Shown here: positions 35,127-43,252 of the stretch, one piece after another
How positions within the stretch are numbered: the stretch's first letter is position 1
Layout: every line of letters starts with the position of its first letter
Source: Actinomycetota bacterium
GTDB lineage: Bacteria; Actinomycetota; Actinomycetes; Propionibacteriales; Propionibacteriaceae
Length of the DNA: 64,000 nucleotides
Reading direction: 5' to 3'
Assembly: GCA_020161015.1 (NCBI GenBank)
Contig: JAIUOT010000024.1
Span: 20,748-84,747, forward strand
The notes under the pieces: generated by a model
Databases searched by the model: none
What the model saw: the letters and a program-made list of their open reading frames with translations, nothing else
Told to the model about the DNA's origin: nothing
Translations under genes and position numbers: made by a program

Positions 35127-35726
35127 TCAGGCCAGCGTGACCGCCTGGTCGAAGCCGAGGCGCGGGTTGCGCGGGAACGACCCGTCGGGGGCGACGTGGC
35201 CGATGTTCACCACCATGATCGTGCGCAGGCTGGTGCCGGGGAAGAACTCCTCGTCGATGCCCGCGGTGTTGATGCCGCCCATCGGCCCCGCGTCCAGGCC
35301 CTCGGCACGGACGGCGAGGATGAAGCCGCCGGCCTGGAGCCAGGCGTTGTTGAGCGCCATCGTCCGGCGCCGCTCCGCGTCGGCGGCGAACCGCTCGCGA
35401 ACGCCCGCGGTCTGCGGGTTCAGCACCGGCAGGTGCTCGTGGAAGTCGGTGTCCGCCGCGAGGATCGCCACGACCGGAGCGGACGCGGACTTCGCCCGGT
35501 TCGACTCGGCGAGCAGCGGCAGGAGGCGCTCCTTGGCCTCGGCCGTGCGGACGAAGGTCACCCGCAACGGCTGGCTGTTGAGAGCCGTGGGCGTGAACTT
35601 GGCGAGCTCGTAGATCGCCGCGAGCTCCTCGTCCGAGACCGGGTCCGGCGTGAACCGGTAGGCCGTGTGCATGTCGGTGAAGATGCGGGTCGCACTGAGG
35701 TCATTGCGGAGGTCGGGCAGGGTCAT
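35127..35726 (-). CDS. Nitroreductase-family protein (RutE/malonic semialdehyde reductase-like)
   Basis: The 199-aa protein matches the short RutE/HadB subgroup: TDMHTAYRFTPDPVSDEEL at the N-terminus, KFTPTALNSQPLRVTFVRT (FMN phosphate and ring contacts) and IGHVAPDGSFPRNPRL at the end. Members use FMN and NAD(P)H to reduce small aldehydes or nitro compounds. No rut pyrimidine-degradation genes are adjacent. It is transcribed divergently from the MFS gene, with a -10-like TATAGT on the minus strand (35764-35759) that overlaps a MarR-type motif. Confidence 0.88.
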   Translation of the reverse strand: MTLPDLRNDLSATRIFTDMHTAYRFTPDPVSDEELAAIYELAKFTPTALNSQPLRVTFVRTAEAKERLLPLLAESNRAKSASAPVVAILAADTDFHEHLPVLNPQTAGVRERFAADAERRRTMALNNAWLQAGGFILAVRAEGLDAGPMGGINTAGIDEEFFPGTSLRTIMVVNIGHVAPDGSFPRNPRLGFDQAVTLA

Positions 35727-35747
35727 GGCAGGTCTTTCCAGCGATGG

Positions 35748-35763
35748 TTGATTTCTAAACTAT
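35748..35763. promoter_or_regulatory. Putative second MarR-type operator between nitroreductase and MFS genes
   Basis: TTGATTTCTAAACTAT matches the motif at 14311-14326 at 13 of 16 positions, including the full TCTAAACT core. It overlaps the likely -10 box of the nitroreductase gene. The surrounding stretch is unusually AT-rich for this window. Confidence 0.45.
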
Positions 35764-35822
35764 ATCCCCCTTCGCGACCAATCCCAACCAGCGCTCGGTT
35801 TGACCGGACCCCCGGAACCTTG

Positions 35823-37208
35823 ATGGAATGGACTCCTTCCCCGATGCCGCGTCCAGCCACGCTGGCCGCCCGGAGGCGCACACGTCCTGTGCTGCTGACG
35901 CCCGACCCCGCGGACGAGGAGTTCCCGTCGTCCCTCCGAGCCCTGGAGTCGTCCGTGTCCCGGCCCGCCCTGCCGTCCGTACCCCACGAGCGCGCCCGAC
36001 TGCTGCTGCTCGGCGCGTTCGCCCTGAGCGGGCTGCTCGCGTTCTCGTGGCTGGCCCGGATCCCCGGCGTGCGCGACCTCCTCTCGCTGAGCGCCGCCGA
36101 CCTGGGCGGGATCCTGCTGATCGGATCGATCGGCGCACTGGCCACGGTCGTCTCCTCCTCCGCGCTGCTCGCCCGCTTCGGCAGCGCCCGGGTCTTCGCG
36201 GCCGGCACCGTGATCATCGCCGTCGGGTTCGTGCTCATGGGCCTGGGCCCCGCCCTCGGATCGCGCTGGCTCTTCGGGGTCGGGATCCTCGTCAACGGCG
36301 TGGGCGGCTCGCTGGTCGCTGTGCCGATGAACGTCGAGTCCACCCGCGTCGAGCGGGCGTACGGACGCTCGGTGATCCCGCACTTCCACGCCGCGTTCTC
36401 CGCCGGCGCCGTCGCGGGGTCGATCCTCGGAGCGGGCGCGGCGTCGGTCGGCCTCCCCGTCGTCGCACAGTTCGCCGCCTTCTCCGTCGGCGTCGCCGTC
36501 CTCCGGCTCGCTGCGCTCTCGGCGGGCATGGTGCTCCCGGGACGACCGCAGGCCCCCAGCGGGCCACCGGAGAAGGCGTCCCGCTCCGCGATGTCCGTCT
36601 GGACCGAACCGCGCACGATCCTGATCGGGCTGGTCGCCTTCGCCGCCACGCTCGGTGAGGGGGCGGCCAACAACTGGCTGGCGCTGGCCGTCGTCGACCG
36701 CTTCGGCACCACCGAGGCGTTCGGTGGCATCGCCCTCGGCGTCTTCATCGGCGCCATGACGATCGTCCGGCTCGCCGGCACCCGCGCCATCGACCGGCTC
36801 GGACGCGTGGCCAGCCTCCAGCTCTCGCTGGTGGCCGGGCTGCTGGGCCTGGCTGCGTTCGGCCTTGCCCCGCACCCCGCGGTGGCCCTGGTCGGCGCGG
36901 CGCTGTGGGGAGCGGGTGCGGCGTTGTGCTTCCCGATCGCGGTCGCGGCTGTCTCCGACGACCACCGCGGCGCCCAGGCGCGGGTCTCCGTGATCACCTC
37001 GATGGGATCGATCGCCGTCCTCACCGCCGCCCCGCTGGTCGGTGTCGCCGCCGAAGCCCTCGGCGGTGCGCAGCAGGCGCTCCTCGTGGTGCTGATCCCG
37101 CTCGCCGCCGCCCTGTTCGCGGCCCGGTGGGTGGCACCGTCGCTGACCAGGGTGGCCGACCCCGCGGAGATCCTGGCGGACGTCCCGGAGACCGTTCCCG
37201 CGTCCTGA
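35823..37208 (+). CDS. MFS transporter (FucP/YbjJ-like)
   Basis: The 461-aa protein has about 12 membrane helices after a roughly 55-residue hydrophilic N-terminus. Visible MFS features include the cytoplasmic loop ALLARFGSARVFAAG and the second-half AGTRAIDRLGRVASLQ. The conserved LGEGAANNWLALAV and IPHFHAAFSAGAVAGS resemble the YbjJ-type group, for which substrates are poorly known. An ATG at 35844 would give a slightly shorter protein. It is divergent from the nitroreductase and possibly co-regulated. The 3' neighbour (37264) has its own leaderless promoter. Confidence 0.85.
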   Translation: MEWTPSPMPRPATLAARRRTRPVLLTPDPADEEFPSSLRALESSVSRPALPSVPHERARLLLLGAFALSGLLAFSWLARIPGVRDLLSLSAADLGGILLIGSIGALATVVSSSALLARFGSARVFAAGTVIIAVGFVLMGLGPALGSRWLFGVGILVNGVGGSLVAVPMNVESTRVERAYGRSVIPHFHAAFSAGAVAGSILGAGAASVGLPVVAQFAAFSVGVAVLRLAALSAGMVLPGRPQAPSGPPEKASRSAMSVWTEPRTILIGLVAFAATLGEGAANNWLALAVVDRFGTTEAFGGIALGVFIGAMTIVRLAGTRAIDRLGRVASLQLSLVAGLLGLAAFGLAPHPAVALVGAALWGAGAALCFPIAVAAVSDDHRGAQARVSVITSMGSIAVLTAAPLVGVAAEALGGAQQALLVVLIPLAAALFAARWVAPSLTRVADPAEILADVPETVPAS

Positions 37209-37263
37209 CCCGCCACTGCGGCGCCGTAACAAGCCCGTCAGATTGCTCCGCTAGCCTGCGCCC

Positions 37264-37980
37264 ATGCCGAGGGCAGTGCGCGCAACCATCCTCCAGCCCG
37301 ACCCGCAGGTTCCGGCCGACCGCTTCGGCGCGTGGCTGGCCAGCAACCGGGTGCTGGTGCGCGCCGTCCCGTTGTGGCAGCGTCCCGTGCCGGACGTGGG
37401 CTCCCTGGGCGACGGCGTGATCGTGCTCGGGGGACGGATGAGCGCCCACGACACCGCCGAGCACCCCTGGATCGAGCCGCTGAAGCAGTTCATGGTCGAC
37501 GCGGTCGATGCAGGGATCCCCCTGCTCGGGATCTGCCTGGGCCACCAGCTCCTCGCGGAGGCGTTCGGCGGGACGGTCACCGTCCGGCACCCCGGGGGCG
37601 GCGAGCACGGCGCGTGCCGCATCACCTGGCATGAGGCTGCGCTGGACGACCCGCTGCTGGGACGGCTGGCGGAACAGGGGCACTCGCTGCTGCCCGAGTC
37701 CCACGACGACGCGGTGACCGTCCTTCCGCCCGGGGCCGTGCCGCTGGCGAGTTCCGCGGCCTACCCCCACCAGGCCTTCCGGATCGGGTCGGCCGTGGGC
37801 GTGCAGTTCCACCCCGAGGCCTCCCCCGAACTGATGGGACGCTGGGCGGAGCTCGGCGGCGGGGACGGACGCGCCCTGCGGCGCGCCATGCAGGCTCAGG
37901 ACACCGAGGTCTCCCGCAACGGCCGGCTGATCGCCCAGGCGTTCTGCGGCCAGCTGAGGTCGCGCTCGCTCGCCGCCTGA
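37264..37980 (+). CDS. Class I glutamine amidotransferase-like protein
   Basis: The 238-aa protein carries the GATase triad: Cys in GICLGHQLLAEAFGG (nucleophile elbow), His and Glu in VGVQFHPEASPEL. It lacks a fused synthetase domain, as in the stand-alone COG0518 family (GMP-synthase-like amidotransferases), some of which hydrolyse gamma-glutamyl compounds. Leaderless start: TAGCCT (37252-37257) lies 6 nt before the ATG. No partner synthetase is next to it, so the acceptor is unknown. Confidence 0.87.
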   Translation: MPRAVRATILQPDPQVPADRFGAWLASNRVLVRAVPLWQRPVPDVGSLGDGVIVLGGRMSAHDTAEHPWIEPLKQFMVDAVDAGIPLLGICLGHQLLAEAFGGTVTVRHPGGGEHGACRITWHEAALDDPLLGRLAEQGHSLLPESHDDAVTVLPPGAVPLASSAAYPHQAFRIGSAVGVQFHPEASPELMGRWAELGGGDGRALRRAMQAQDTEVSRNGRLIAQAFCGQLRSRSLAA

Positions 37981-38068
37981 GGCCCGGCCGCCGGGCACCG
38001 GCGGTGTTCGCCCCCGGTGCGCTTGGGCGATGGCTTATCGTGGAGGGCCAGTTGTCCACAGGAGTCCG

Positions 38069-38494
38069 ATGATCCGCATCCTGCCCGCAGTGCTCGAGGT
38101 GGCACTCCTCGTGTTCGGCCTGATCGACTGCGTGATGGCCGACCAGGCGCGCATCCGGAACCTGCCCCGCTGGGCCTGGATCCTGCTGATCGTCATCGTC
38201 CCGTTCGTCGGCGTGATCGCCTGGCTCCTCGCCGGACGGCCGCAGCGCGCCGCCCGGCGCACACCCCCCGTCCCGCCCGGCCCGACACCGTCCGGGCCCA
38301 CCTGGGAGCGCCCGCCCTACCTGCGCCCGGTCGCCCCGGACGACGACCCGGAGTTCATCGCCCGGCTCAAGCGCACCAACGCCGACCACGAGCGGATGAT
38401 GAAGCGGTGGGAGGAGGACCTCCGCCGACGGGAGGAGGAACTCCGCGACCAGGCGGAGCCGGACGACTCCGGGCCGCCCGCCGAGGACCGCTGA
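38069..38494 (+). CDS. PLDc_N-type membrane protein, copy 1
   Basis: The 141-aa protein starts MIRILPAVLEVALLVFGLID, followed by RNLPRWAWILLIVIVPFVGVIAWLLAGRP. These two helices joined by the conserved W-W-I-L-P segment are the phospholipase D nuclease N-terminal domain (PLDc_N). There is no PLD catalytic domain; the rest is a Pro-rich linker and a charged helix DPEFIARLKR to RRWEEDLRRREEEL. AGGAG precedes the ATG. The next gene is a clear duplicate. Confidence 0.85.
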   Translation: MIRILPAVLEVALLVFGLIDCVMADQARIRNLPRWAWILLIVIVPFVGVIAWLLAGRPQRAARRTPPVPPGPTPSGPTWERPPYLRPVAPDDDPEFIARLKRTNADHERMMKRWEEDLRRREEELRDQAEPDDSGPPAEDR

Positions 38495-38622
38495 CCCGCT
38501 TCCGTCCCGCGCGGGAGCACCCACGGCCGGGTCGCCCGGCACCGGTCGGCCGCGTGCGGTGCAGCGACGGCGGGAGGGCCGTCGATGCCCTATCGTGGGC
38601 GGCAGGACCCCCAGGAGTGCGC

Positions 38623-39048
38623 ATGATCCGGATACTGCCCGTCGCCCTCGAGCTGATCCTGCTCGTGTTCTGCCTCGTGGACGCGATCCTCGCCGACGAG
38701 GCGCGGGTGAGGAACCTGCCGAAGTGGGCCTGGATCCTGCTGGTCGTCATTCTCCCGCTCGCCGGCGGCATCGCCTGGCTCATCGCCGGCCGGCCCACCG
38801 GCCGCGCCCCGAACCGTCCTGTGCCCCCACCCTCCCGGACGGCGGGCCAGCCCGGCGACGAGTGGTCGGGGCGCCGGCGCCCGAAGGGACCCGATGACGA
38901 CCCGGAGTTCCTCGCCCGGCTCGCCCACGACGGGGACGCCCACGAGCGGATGCTGAGGCGATGGGAGGAGGACCTGCGCCGTCGCGAGGAGGAGAAGCGC
39001 GCCACCGACGACCCCGGCGCCTCAGGTCCGGGCGACGACGCCCGCTGA
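38623..39048 (+). CDS. PLDc_N-type membrane protein, copy 2 (tandem duplicate)
   Basis: The protein is also 141 aa and closely similar to copy 1: MIRILPVALELILLVFCLVD, RNLPKWAWILLVVILPLAGG, DDDPEFLARLAHDGDAHERM, RRWEEDLRRREEEKR. The upstream control region is duplicated as well: TATCGTGG and CAGGAGT occur before both starts. The linker between anchor and charged helix differs most. Its 3' end overlaps the convergent EamA gene by 27 bp. Function unknown. Confidence 0.85.
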   Translation: MIRILPVALELILLVFCLVDAILADEARVRNLPKWAWILLVVILPLAGGIAWLIAGRPTGRAPNRPVPPPSRTAGQPGDEWSGRRRPKGPDDDPEFLARLAHDGDAHERMLRRWEEDLRRREEEKRATDDPGASGPGDDAR

Positions 39049-39981
39049 TCCCACCCCGCCCACCGGGACGCCCGCCGGCGTCAGGTCGTCCTGCACCCCG
39101 CGTGCGGGCCGTCCGGCCCGCGGACGCCGCGCGCCGATGAGCACCCCGATGACCACCACGGCCCCGCCGGCGAGTTCCCACACGCCCGGGATCTCGTGGA
39201 GCACCAGCGCGGCGGTGGCGATGCCGACCACCGGCACCAGCATCGAGAACGGCGCCACCACGCCGGCCGGGTGGCGGGCGAGCAGCCACGTCCACAGGCC
39301 CGAGCCGACCGCCGTCCCGATCACGCAGGTGTAGGCGAGGCCGATCCAGGCAGGGATCGCCGACGCGGTCACGGAGCCGGCGAGGGCAGCCCCGACCTGC
39401 GCCGGGCCCTCCAGCCACAGCGAGAGGGCGAGCATCGGGACGGGCACGACGACCGACATCCACAGCGTGAGGTGCAGCGGGTTCTCGGGGCGCGCGAGCC
39501 GGCTGGCGAGGTTCCCGAAGGCCCAGCCGAGGCCGCCGGCGAGCACCAGCAGGAACGGCAGCAGCGCGGCGGCCTGGGCACGGGCCACGCCCACCAGCGC
39601 CATGCCCGCCACGGCGGTGACGATGCCCACCCACTGGCGCGCGGTCACCCTCTCCCGCAGCAGGACGCCGCCGAGCACGAGCGTGAACGGTGCCGACGCC
39701 TGGAGCACCAGCGAGGCCAGCCCGGTGGGCATCCCCGCAGCCATCCCCGCGTAGAGGAACGTGAACTGCACCACCCCGAAGCCGAGCCCGTAGCCCACCA
39801 GCCACCGCAGGGGCACGCGCGGCCGCGGCACCAGCAGGATCGTGGGCACGGCGATCAGCGCGAACCGCAGCGCCACGAGGAAGAACGGCGGGAACTGCGC
39901 CAGCGAGGCGTGGATCGCGAGGAAGTTGACCCCCCAGATGGCGGCCACGAGGACGGCGAGCAGGCGATGGCGGACGGGCAC
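39022..39981 (-). CDS. EamA/DMT-superfamily transporter
   Basis: The 319-aa protein has ten membrane helices in two EamA repeats: WGVNFLAIHASLAQFPPFFL (repeat 1 start) and WAFGNLASRLARPENPLHLT (repeat 2 start), each with the typical Pro-rich second helix. C-terminal positions AALVLHEIPGVWELAGGAVV match the family. Relatives such as YdeD/RhtA-like proteins export amino acids or metabolites. It is divergent from the LysR gene with only 71 bp between, so the LysR protein probably regulates it. Confidence 0.9.
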   Translation of the reverse strand: MPVRHRLLAVLVAAIWGVNFLAIHASLAQFPPFFLVALRFALIAVPTILLVPRPRVPLRWLVGYGLGFGVVQFTFLYAGMAAGMPTGLASLVLQASAPFTLVLGGVLLRERVTARQWVGIVTAVAGMALVGVARAQAAALLPFLLVLAGGLGWAFGNLASRLARPENPLHLTLWMSVVVPVPMLALSLWLEGPAQVGAALAGSVTASAIPAWIGLAYTCVIGTAVGSGLWTWLLARHPAGVVAPFSMLVPVVGIATAALVLHEIPGVWELAGGAVVVIGVLIGARRPRAGRPARGVQDDLTPAGVPVGGVGSAGVVART

Positions 39982-40052
39982 GCCACCATGCTGACCCCCT
40001 CGCTGGTGAAGGACAAGCGCAAGATTCTGAAGTGAGGCTTTAGGCTGACTTC

Positions 40053-40955
40053 ATGGAACTGCATCATCTGGCGCTGCTCAGGGAACTCGCCGATCGCGGC
40101 ACCGTGACGGCGGTCGCCGCCGCGACGTACCGCTCGCCGTCGGCGGTGAGCCAGCAGCTGCGCAGTGCGGAGCGGGCCCTCGGCACGGCGCTGGTCGAGC
40201 AGGACGGCCGCGGGCTGCGGCTGACGGCCGCCGGCCGGCTCCTCGCCGAGGGGGCCGTCGAGGTCGCCACGGTCGTCGGCCGCCTCCAGCGCTCGCTGGA
40301 CGACCTGCGCGGCACGCCCACCGGCACGGTGACCGTGTGCGGCCTGCCCAGCGCCCTGGAGTTCCTCACCCCCGGGCTGGTCGCCCGTACGGCGGGCAGC
40401 GGCGTCGTGGTGGTGCTGAGCGACGAGGACGTGGCAGAGGCCGACTTCGCGGGCCGCGCGGCCGACCACGACCTGGTGGTCGGCCACAGCCTCGCCGACG
40501 CGCCGGAGGGCTCGGACGGGCTGGCCGCGCGCCTGCTCACCCACGAGCCGCTGGACGTCGCCGTGCCGGCCGGTCACCCTCTGGCCTCGCGCGCCGCGCT
40601 CACCGCGTCCGACCTGGCGGGCGAGCGGTGGATCGGCGTTCCGGTGGGCTTCCCGTTCGACACGGTCCGGATCGCGATCGAGAACCGCGCCGGCCGGCCG
40701 CTCGAGGTCGTCCAGCGCATCCGGGACAACCGGGTGGTGGAAGCGCTGGTCGCCGCGGACGTGGGCTGCGCCCTGCTGCCCCGTTTCACCACCCGGCCGC
40801 GGCCGGAGGTGGTCCTGCTGCCCCTGCGCGACGTGCGATCGGCCCGCTCGATCGTCGCGCTGGGGCGTCCGGACCGGCTCGAGCGCGCTGCCGTCCGCGC
40901 CGTGCTGGACGCCCTCGCCGGCGCCGCGGAGGAGGCCGCGCGGCTCAGGTCATGA
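40053..40955 (+). CDS. LysR-family regulator, probably of the divergent EamA gene
   Basis: The 300-aa protein has the LysR HTH (LRELADRGTVTAVAAATYRS, PSAVSQQLRSAERALGTALV) and a substrate-binding domain (PTGTVTVCGLPSALEFLTPG onward). The ATG at 40053 lies 6 nt after TAGGCT (40041-40046), a leaderless arrangement. An inverted repeat TGAAGT (40028-40033)/ACTTCA (40048-40053) straddles the start. LysR proteins typically act on the divergent promoter. Confidence 0.92.
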   Translation: MELHHLALLRELADRGTVTAVAAATYRSPSAVSQQLRSAERALGTALVEQDGRGLRLTAAGRLLAEGAVEVATVVGRLQRSLDDLRGTPTGTVTVCGLPSALEFLTPGLVARTAGSGVVVVLSDEDVAEADFAGRAADHDLVVGHSLADAPEGSDGLAARLLTHEPLDVAVPAGHPLASRAALTASDLAGERWIGVPVGFPFDTVRIAIENRAGRPLEVVQRIRDNRVVEALVAADVGCALLPRFTTRPRPEVVLLPLRDVRSARSIVALGRPDRLERAAVRAVLDALAGAAEEAARLRS

Positions 40956-41565
40956 GCGGCACGTACTTGACCACCACCATGGTGACGACCGCCATCAGCC
41001 ACACCGTCACCAGGAGGGCGTCCAGGCCCGCGTCGACGAACGCCCGTGCCGCTGCGCTCGCCCGCGGCGGCAGGTAGAGGTTCCCGTCACGGATGTTCAC
41101 GTGGGTGAGCGAGGTGAACACCAGGGTCGTCGACAGGGTCACCAGCAGGCACCACGGGCACAGCGCACCGATCACGAAGTAGGACTGGAAGAACAGCCAG
41201 TACGCGAAGACAACGCCGAGGGTGTAGACCACCTGGGCAGAGAGCATGAACCACCGCGGGAACCGGACCCCACCCAGCGAGGCCACGGCGATCGTGATGA
41301 CCACCGGCTCGGCGGCGAGGCCGAGGAACGCGTTCGGGAAGCCGAACAGGCTCGCCTGCCAGGAGGTGCCGACCGTCCCGCAGCTCAGCACGGCGTTGAT
41401 GTTGCACGCCAGCGCCGCGCGCGGGTCGGCGGCCAGCACGACCGCGTCCACCGACAGCACGAAGGACGCGGTCAGGCTGATCAGGGCCGAGAACAGCATG
41501 GTCCCCCAGATCCACCCGTTCGACCGCCGCAGGCGGACGAGGGCGGCCAGTGCGGCACTAGGCAC
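40945..41565 (-). CDS. VKOR-family disulfide-generating membrane protein
   Basis: The 206-aa protein has four to five helices and all four VKOR cysteines: loop pair CNINAVLSC (extracytoplasmic) and the active-site CPWC in VIGALCPWCLLVTLS. The serine/tryptophan-rich region and the SGTVG-like GTVGTSWQASLFGFPNAFLG match the family. VKOR reoxidises DsbA-like oxidases and passes electrons to menaquinone. GTG start at 41565; it overlaps the stop of the upstream DsbA-like gene by 8 bp, so the redox pair is cotranscribed. Confidence 0.92.
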   Translation of the reverse strand: MPSAALAALVRLRRSNGWIWGTMLFSALISLTASFVLSVDAVVLAADPRAALACNINAVLSCGTVGTSWQASLFGFPNAFLGLAAEPVVITIAVASLGGVRFPRWFMLSAQVVYTLGVVFAYWLFFQSYFVIGALCPWCLLVTLSTTLVFTSLTHVNIRDGNLYLPPRASAAARAFVDAGLDALLVTVWLMAVVTMVVVKYVPLMT

Positions 41566-42331
41566 CGGCGGCCTGCGCGATCGCCGCGGCCAGCGGGCCG
41601 GCCGTGTACGGGTCACCGGTGAAGGTCTGCCCGTTGATCAGCACGGTGGGCGTGCCCTTCACTCCGGAGTCCCAGGCCTTCTGGGTCACCTGGGCGATCC
41701 AGGGCTGGTAGGTGCCCTCCGCGAAGGAGGCCGTGACCGCCTCGGTCGCCCCGGCCTGGCGGGCCAGGTCGGTGAGCTGGGCGTCGGTGAGCCCGGGGGT
41801 GTTCTCGGCCGGCTGCTGCTCGAACAGGAGCCGGTAGAAGGCCATCGCCGCGGCGGGATCGGCGTTGGCGACGGTGGCGAAGGCGTTCGCCGCCCGGGTC
41901 GAGTAGCGGGTCCCCGAGGATGCGTTGTCGAGGAAGGACATCGCGTGCAGCTCCAGCTTGGCGGTTCCCGCGGACACCGCTGCGGCGAGGTCGCCGCCGT
42001 TGGCCCGCTCGAACTGCCCGCAGTAGGGGCACATGAAGTCGGCGTAGATGGTGACCGTGACCGGCGCCGACTCCTGGCCGACGACGACGGCACCGGCATC
42101 GGTCGCGCCGGCCGGGGCGACCAGCGCTCCGGGCGCGGCCGCACCGGGGTCTGCGGGACGGGTGAAGGCCCAGACCATGATGCCGGCCATCACGGCGATC
42201 ACGGCAAGGCCCACGATCCAGGTGGCCCGGGCGAGGCGCCCGGCGCGGGCGGAGGCAGCTTCCTGCTGCCGGCGGAGTTCCTCGCGGCGGGTGCCGCGGG
42301 AGGGGGTGGGGGGAGTCTTCTGGTTCGACAT
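41558..42331 (-). CDS. DsbA-like thiol oxidase, membrane anchored
   Basis: The 257-aa protein has a cytoplasmic Arg/Gln-rich N-terminus, one anchor helix (TWIVGLAVIAVMAGIMVWAF) and an extracytoplasmic thioredoxin fold with active site FMCPYCGQFE, cis-Pro in GTPTVLINGQ and a helical insert. It is the Thioredoxin_4 type found with VKOR in actinobacteria and should introduce disulfides into exported proteins. ATG 42331 (MSNQKTPPTPSRG) is chosen because it starts the recognisable cytoplasmic tail; no strong SD is visible. Confidence 0.92.
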   Translation of the reverse strand: MSNQKTPPTPSRGTRREELRRQQEAASARAGRLARATWIVGLAVIAVMAGIMVWAFTRPADPGAAAPGALVAPAGATDAGAVVVGQESAPVTVTIYADFMCPYCGQFERANGGDLAAAVSAGTAKLELHAMSFLDNASSGTRYSTRAANAFATVANADPAAAMAFYRLLFEQQPAENTPGLTDAQLTDLARQAGATEAVTASFAEGTYQPWIAQVTQKAWDSGVKGTPTVLINGQTFTGDPYTAGPLAAAIAQAAGA

Positions 42332-42454
42332 GGGTGTGTGTCCGTTCCGGGCGGGGTGCCCTGGGTTCCTGACGGGTGTGAGGGGGGACGCGGAGATCGT
42401 CCGGACGCGCGCAGGCGTCATGGCCGCGCGCCGGGGCGCGGCCGGATCACAGGA

Positions 42455-42931
42455 TCAGCAGGAGCGGGACGGAGGACCGCGGCGCGGGTTGGCCCGCGAG
42501 CGGTCGAGGCCCCGGTAGTCCGCGCGGACGCGCACCGGGACGGGCCGCTGCTCGGGGACGAGCAGGGCGACGAGCTGGACCAGCGCGCCGGCGAGGATCC
42601 GGTGCGCGGAGGCCGCGACGGCCCGGGCGCCACGGACGAGGAGCGCGCCGGCAGCGAGCAGCACCGGCAGCAGGAGCAGCTGCACCACGAGCGTGGCCGC
42701 CACCATCAGCGTCCAGCTGACGACCGTGGTGGGGGCGCTCACGCAGTGCGCGCCCCCCGTGAAGTCGCTGCTGGGCACCCACTGGTAGAGCGGGTGGCCG
42801 GTCTCGAAGCAGGCCACCACGCTCACCTTCGGAAGGCGGAGCAGGGCCGGAACGAGCGCCAGCAGCGTGACCACGCCGGCAGCCACCCGGGACCGGAGTC
42901 CGGGTCGCGGGAGCCATGCGGGCACGTGCAT
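42455..42931 (-). CDS. Membrane protein with two predicted extracytoplasmic cysteines, 158 aa
   Basis: The protein starts MHVPAWLPRPGLRSRVAAGV and has about three hydrophobic segments (VAAGVVTLLALVPALL, WTLMVAATLVVQLLLLPVLL, AHRILAGALVQLVALLV) and a basic C-terminal tail. Two cysteines (VVACFETGHP and GGAHCVSAPT) fall in the loop after the first helix, outside the cell if the N-terminus is in. TATCCT lies 7 nt before the ATG, a leaderless signal. It sits between the DsbA/VKOR pair and the cysteine operon. No family recognised. Confidence 0.6.
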   Translation of the reverse strand: MHVPAWLPRPGLRSRVAAGVVTLLALVPALLRLPKVSVVACFETGHPLYQWVPSSDFTGGAHCVSAPTTVVSWTLMVAATLVVQLLLLPVLLAAGALLVRGARAVAASAHRILAGALVQLVALLVPEQRPVPVRVRADYRGLDRSRANPRRGPPSRSC

Positions 42932-43038
42932 GACCGCAAGGATAACCGGCGTGTGCCCGGCGGCGCCTGGCCGCGTCCGGGTGGCAGGGCACGCCGAAGG
43001 GCGAGACCCGCACTTTCTGCCCTCCGGGGGGCCCGTGT

Positions 43039-43044
43039 TACCCT
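43039..43044 (+). promoter_or_regulatory. -10 box of the cysteine operon leader
   Basis: TACCCT lies 7 nt before the ATG at 43052, which places the transcription start on the leader peptide start codon. This is the same leaderless spacing as at other genes in the window. Confidence 0.55.
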
Positions 43045-43051
43045 CGACGAC

Positions 43052-43135
43052 ATGCACACCAGCCGCAGGCTCGCCGTATCGCTGAGCGTTCCGCGTGTTC
43101 CCATGTGCATGTGTTGTTGTCGCAGCCTGGCCTGA
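43052..43135 (+). CDS. Polycysteine leader peptide (27 aa), putative cysteine-responsive attenuator
   Basis: The reading frame reads MHTSRRLAVSLSVPRVPM, then Cys-Met-Cys-Cys-Cys-Arg-Ser-Leu-Ala and TGA. Four cysteine codons in five (TGC ATG TGT TGT TGT) lie near the 3' end. In mycobacteria, leaderless short reading frames with consecutive cysteine codons are known to act as cysteine-responsive attenuators of downstream sulfur genes. Here the downstream operon includes serine acetyltransferase, the first enzyme of cysteine synthesis. Ribosome stalling at the Cys codons when Cys-tRNA is scarce would expose the next start. Function is inferred from known examples and position. Confidence 0.85.
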   Translation: MHTSRRLAVSLSVPRVPMCMCCCRSLA

Positions 43136-43252
43136 CCGCAGCCTGATCGCCGCGGCCCCGGCCGCCGGCGAACCCGAACTCCCGTTCCGGGGACGACCCG
43201 CGTCCGCTGCCGCCCACCGTCTACGACCCCACCATCTCGAGGACCCTCACAT
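43136..43252 (+). promoter_or_regulatory. Leader-operon spacer with possible attenuator structure
   Basis: The 117-nt gap between the leader peptide stop and the DUF4395 gene is GC-rich and can fold, for example CCCCGG near 43158-43163 with CCGGGG near 43189. The SD of the next gene (GAGGA near 43235) lies further on. The exact alternative folds are not resolved by eye. Either SD sequestration or transcription termination is possible. Confidence 0.4.

Noticed and set aside
41246..43135. A 629-aa plus-strand frame ending with the leader peptide
   Set aside because: The upstream part is antisense to the VKOR, DsbA-like and membrane-protein genes; only the last 27 codons from 43052 are supported.
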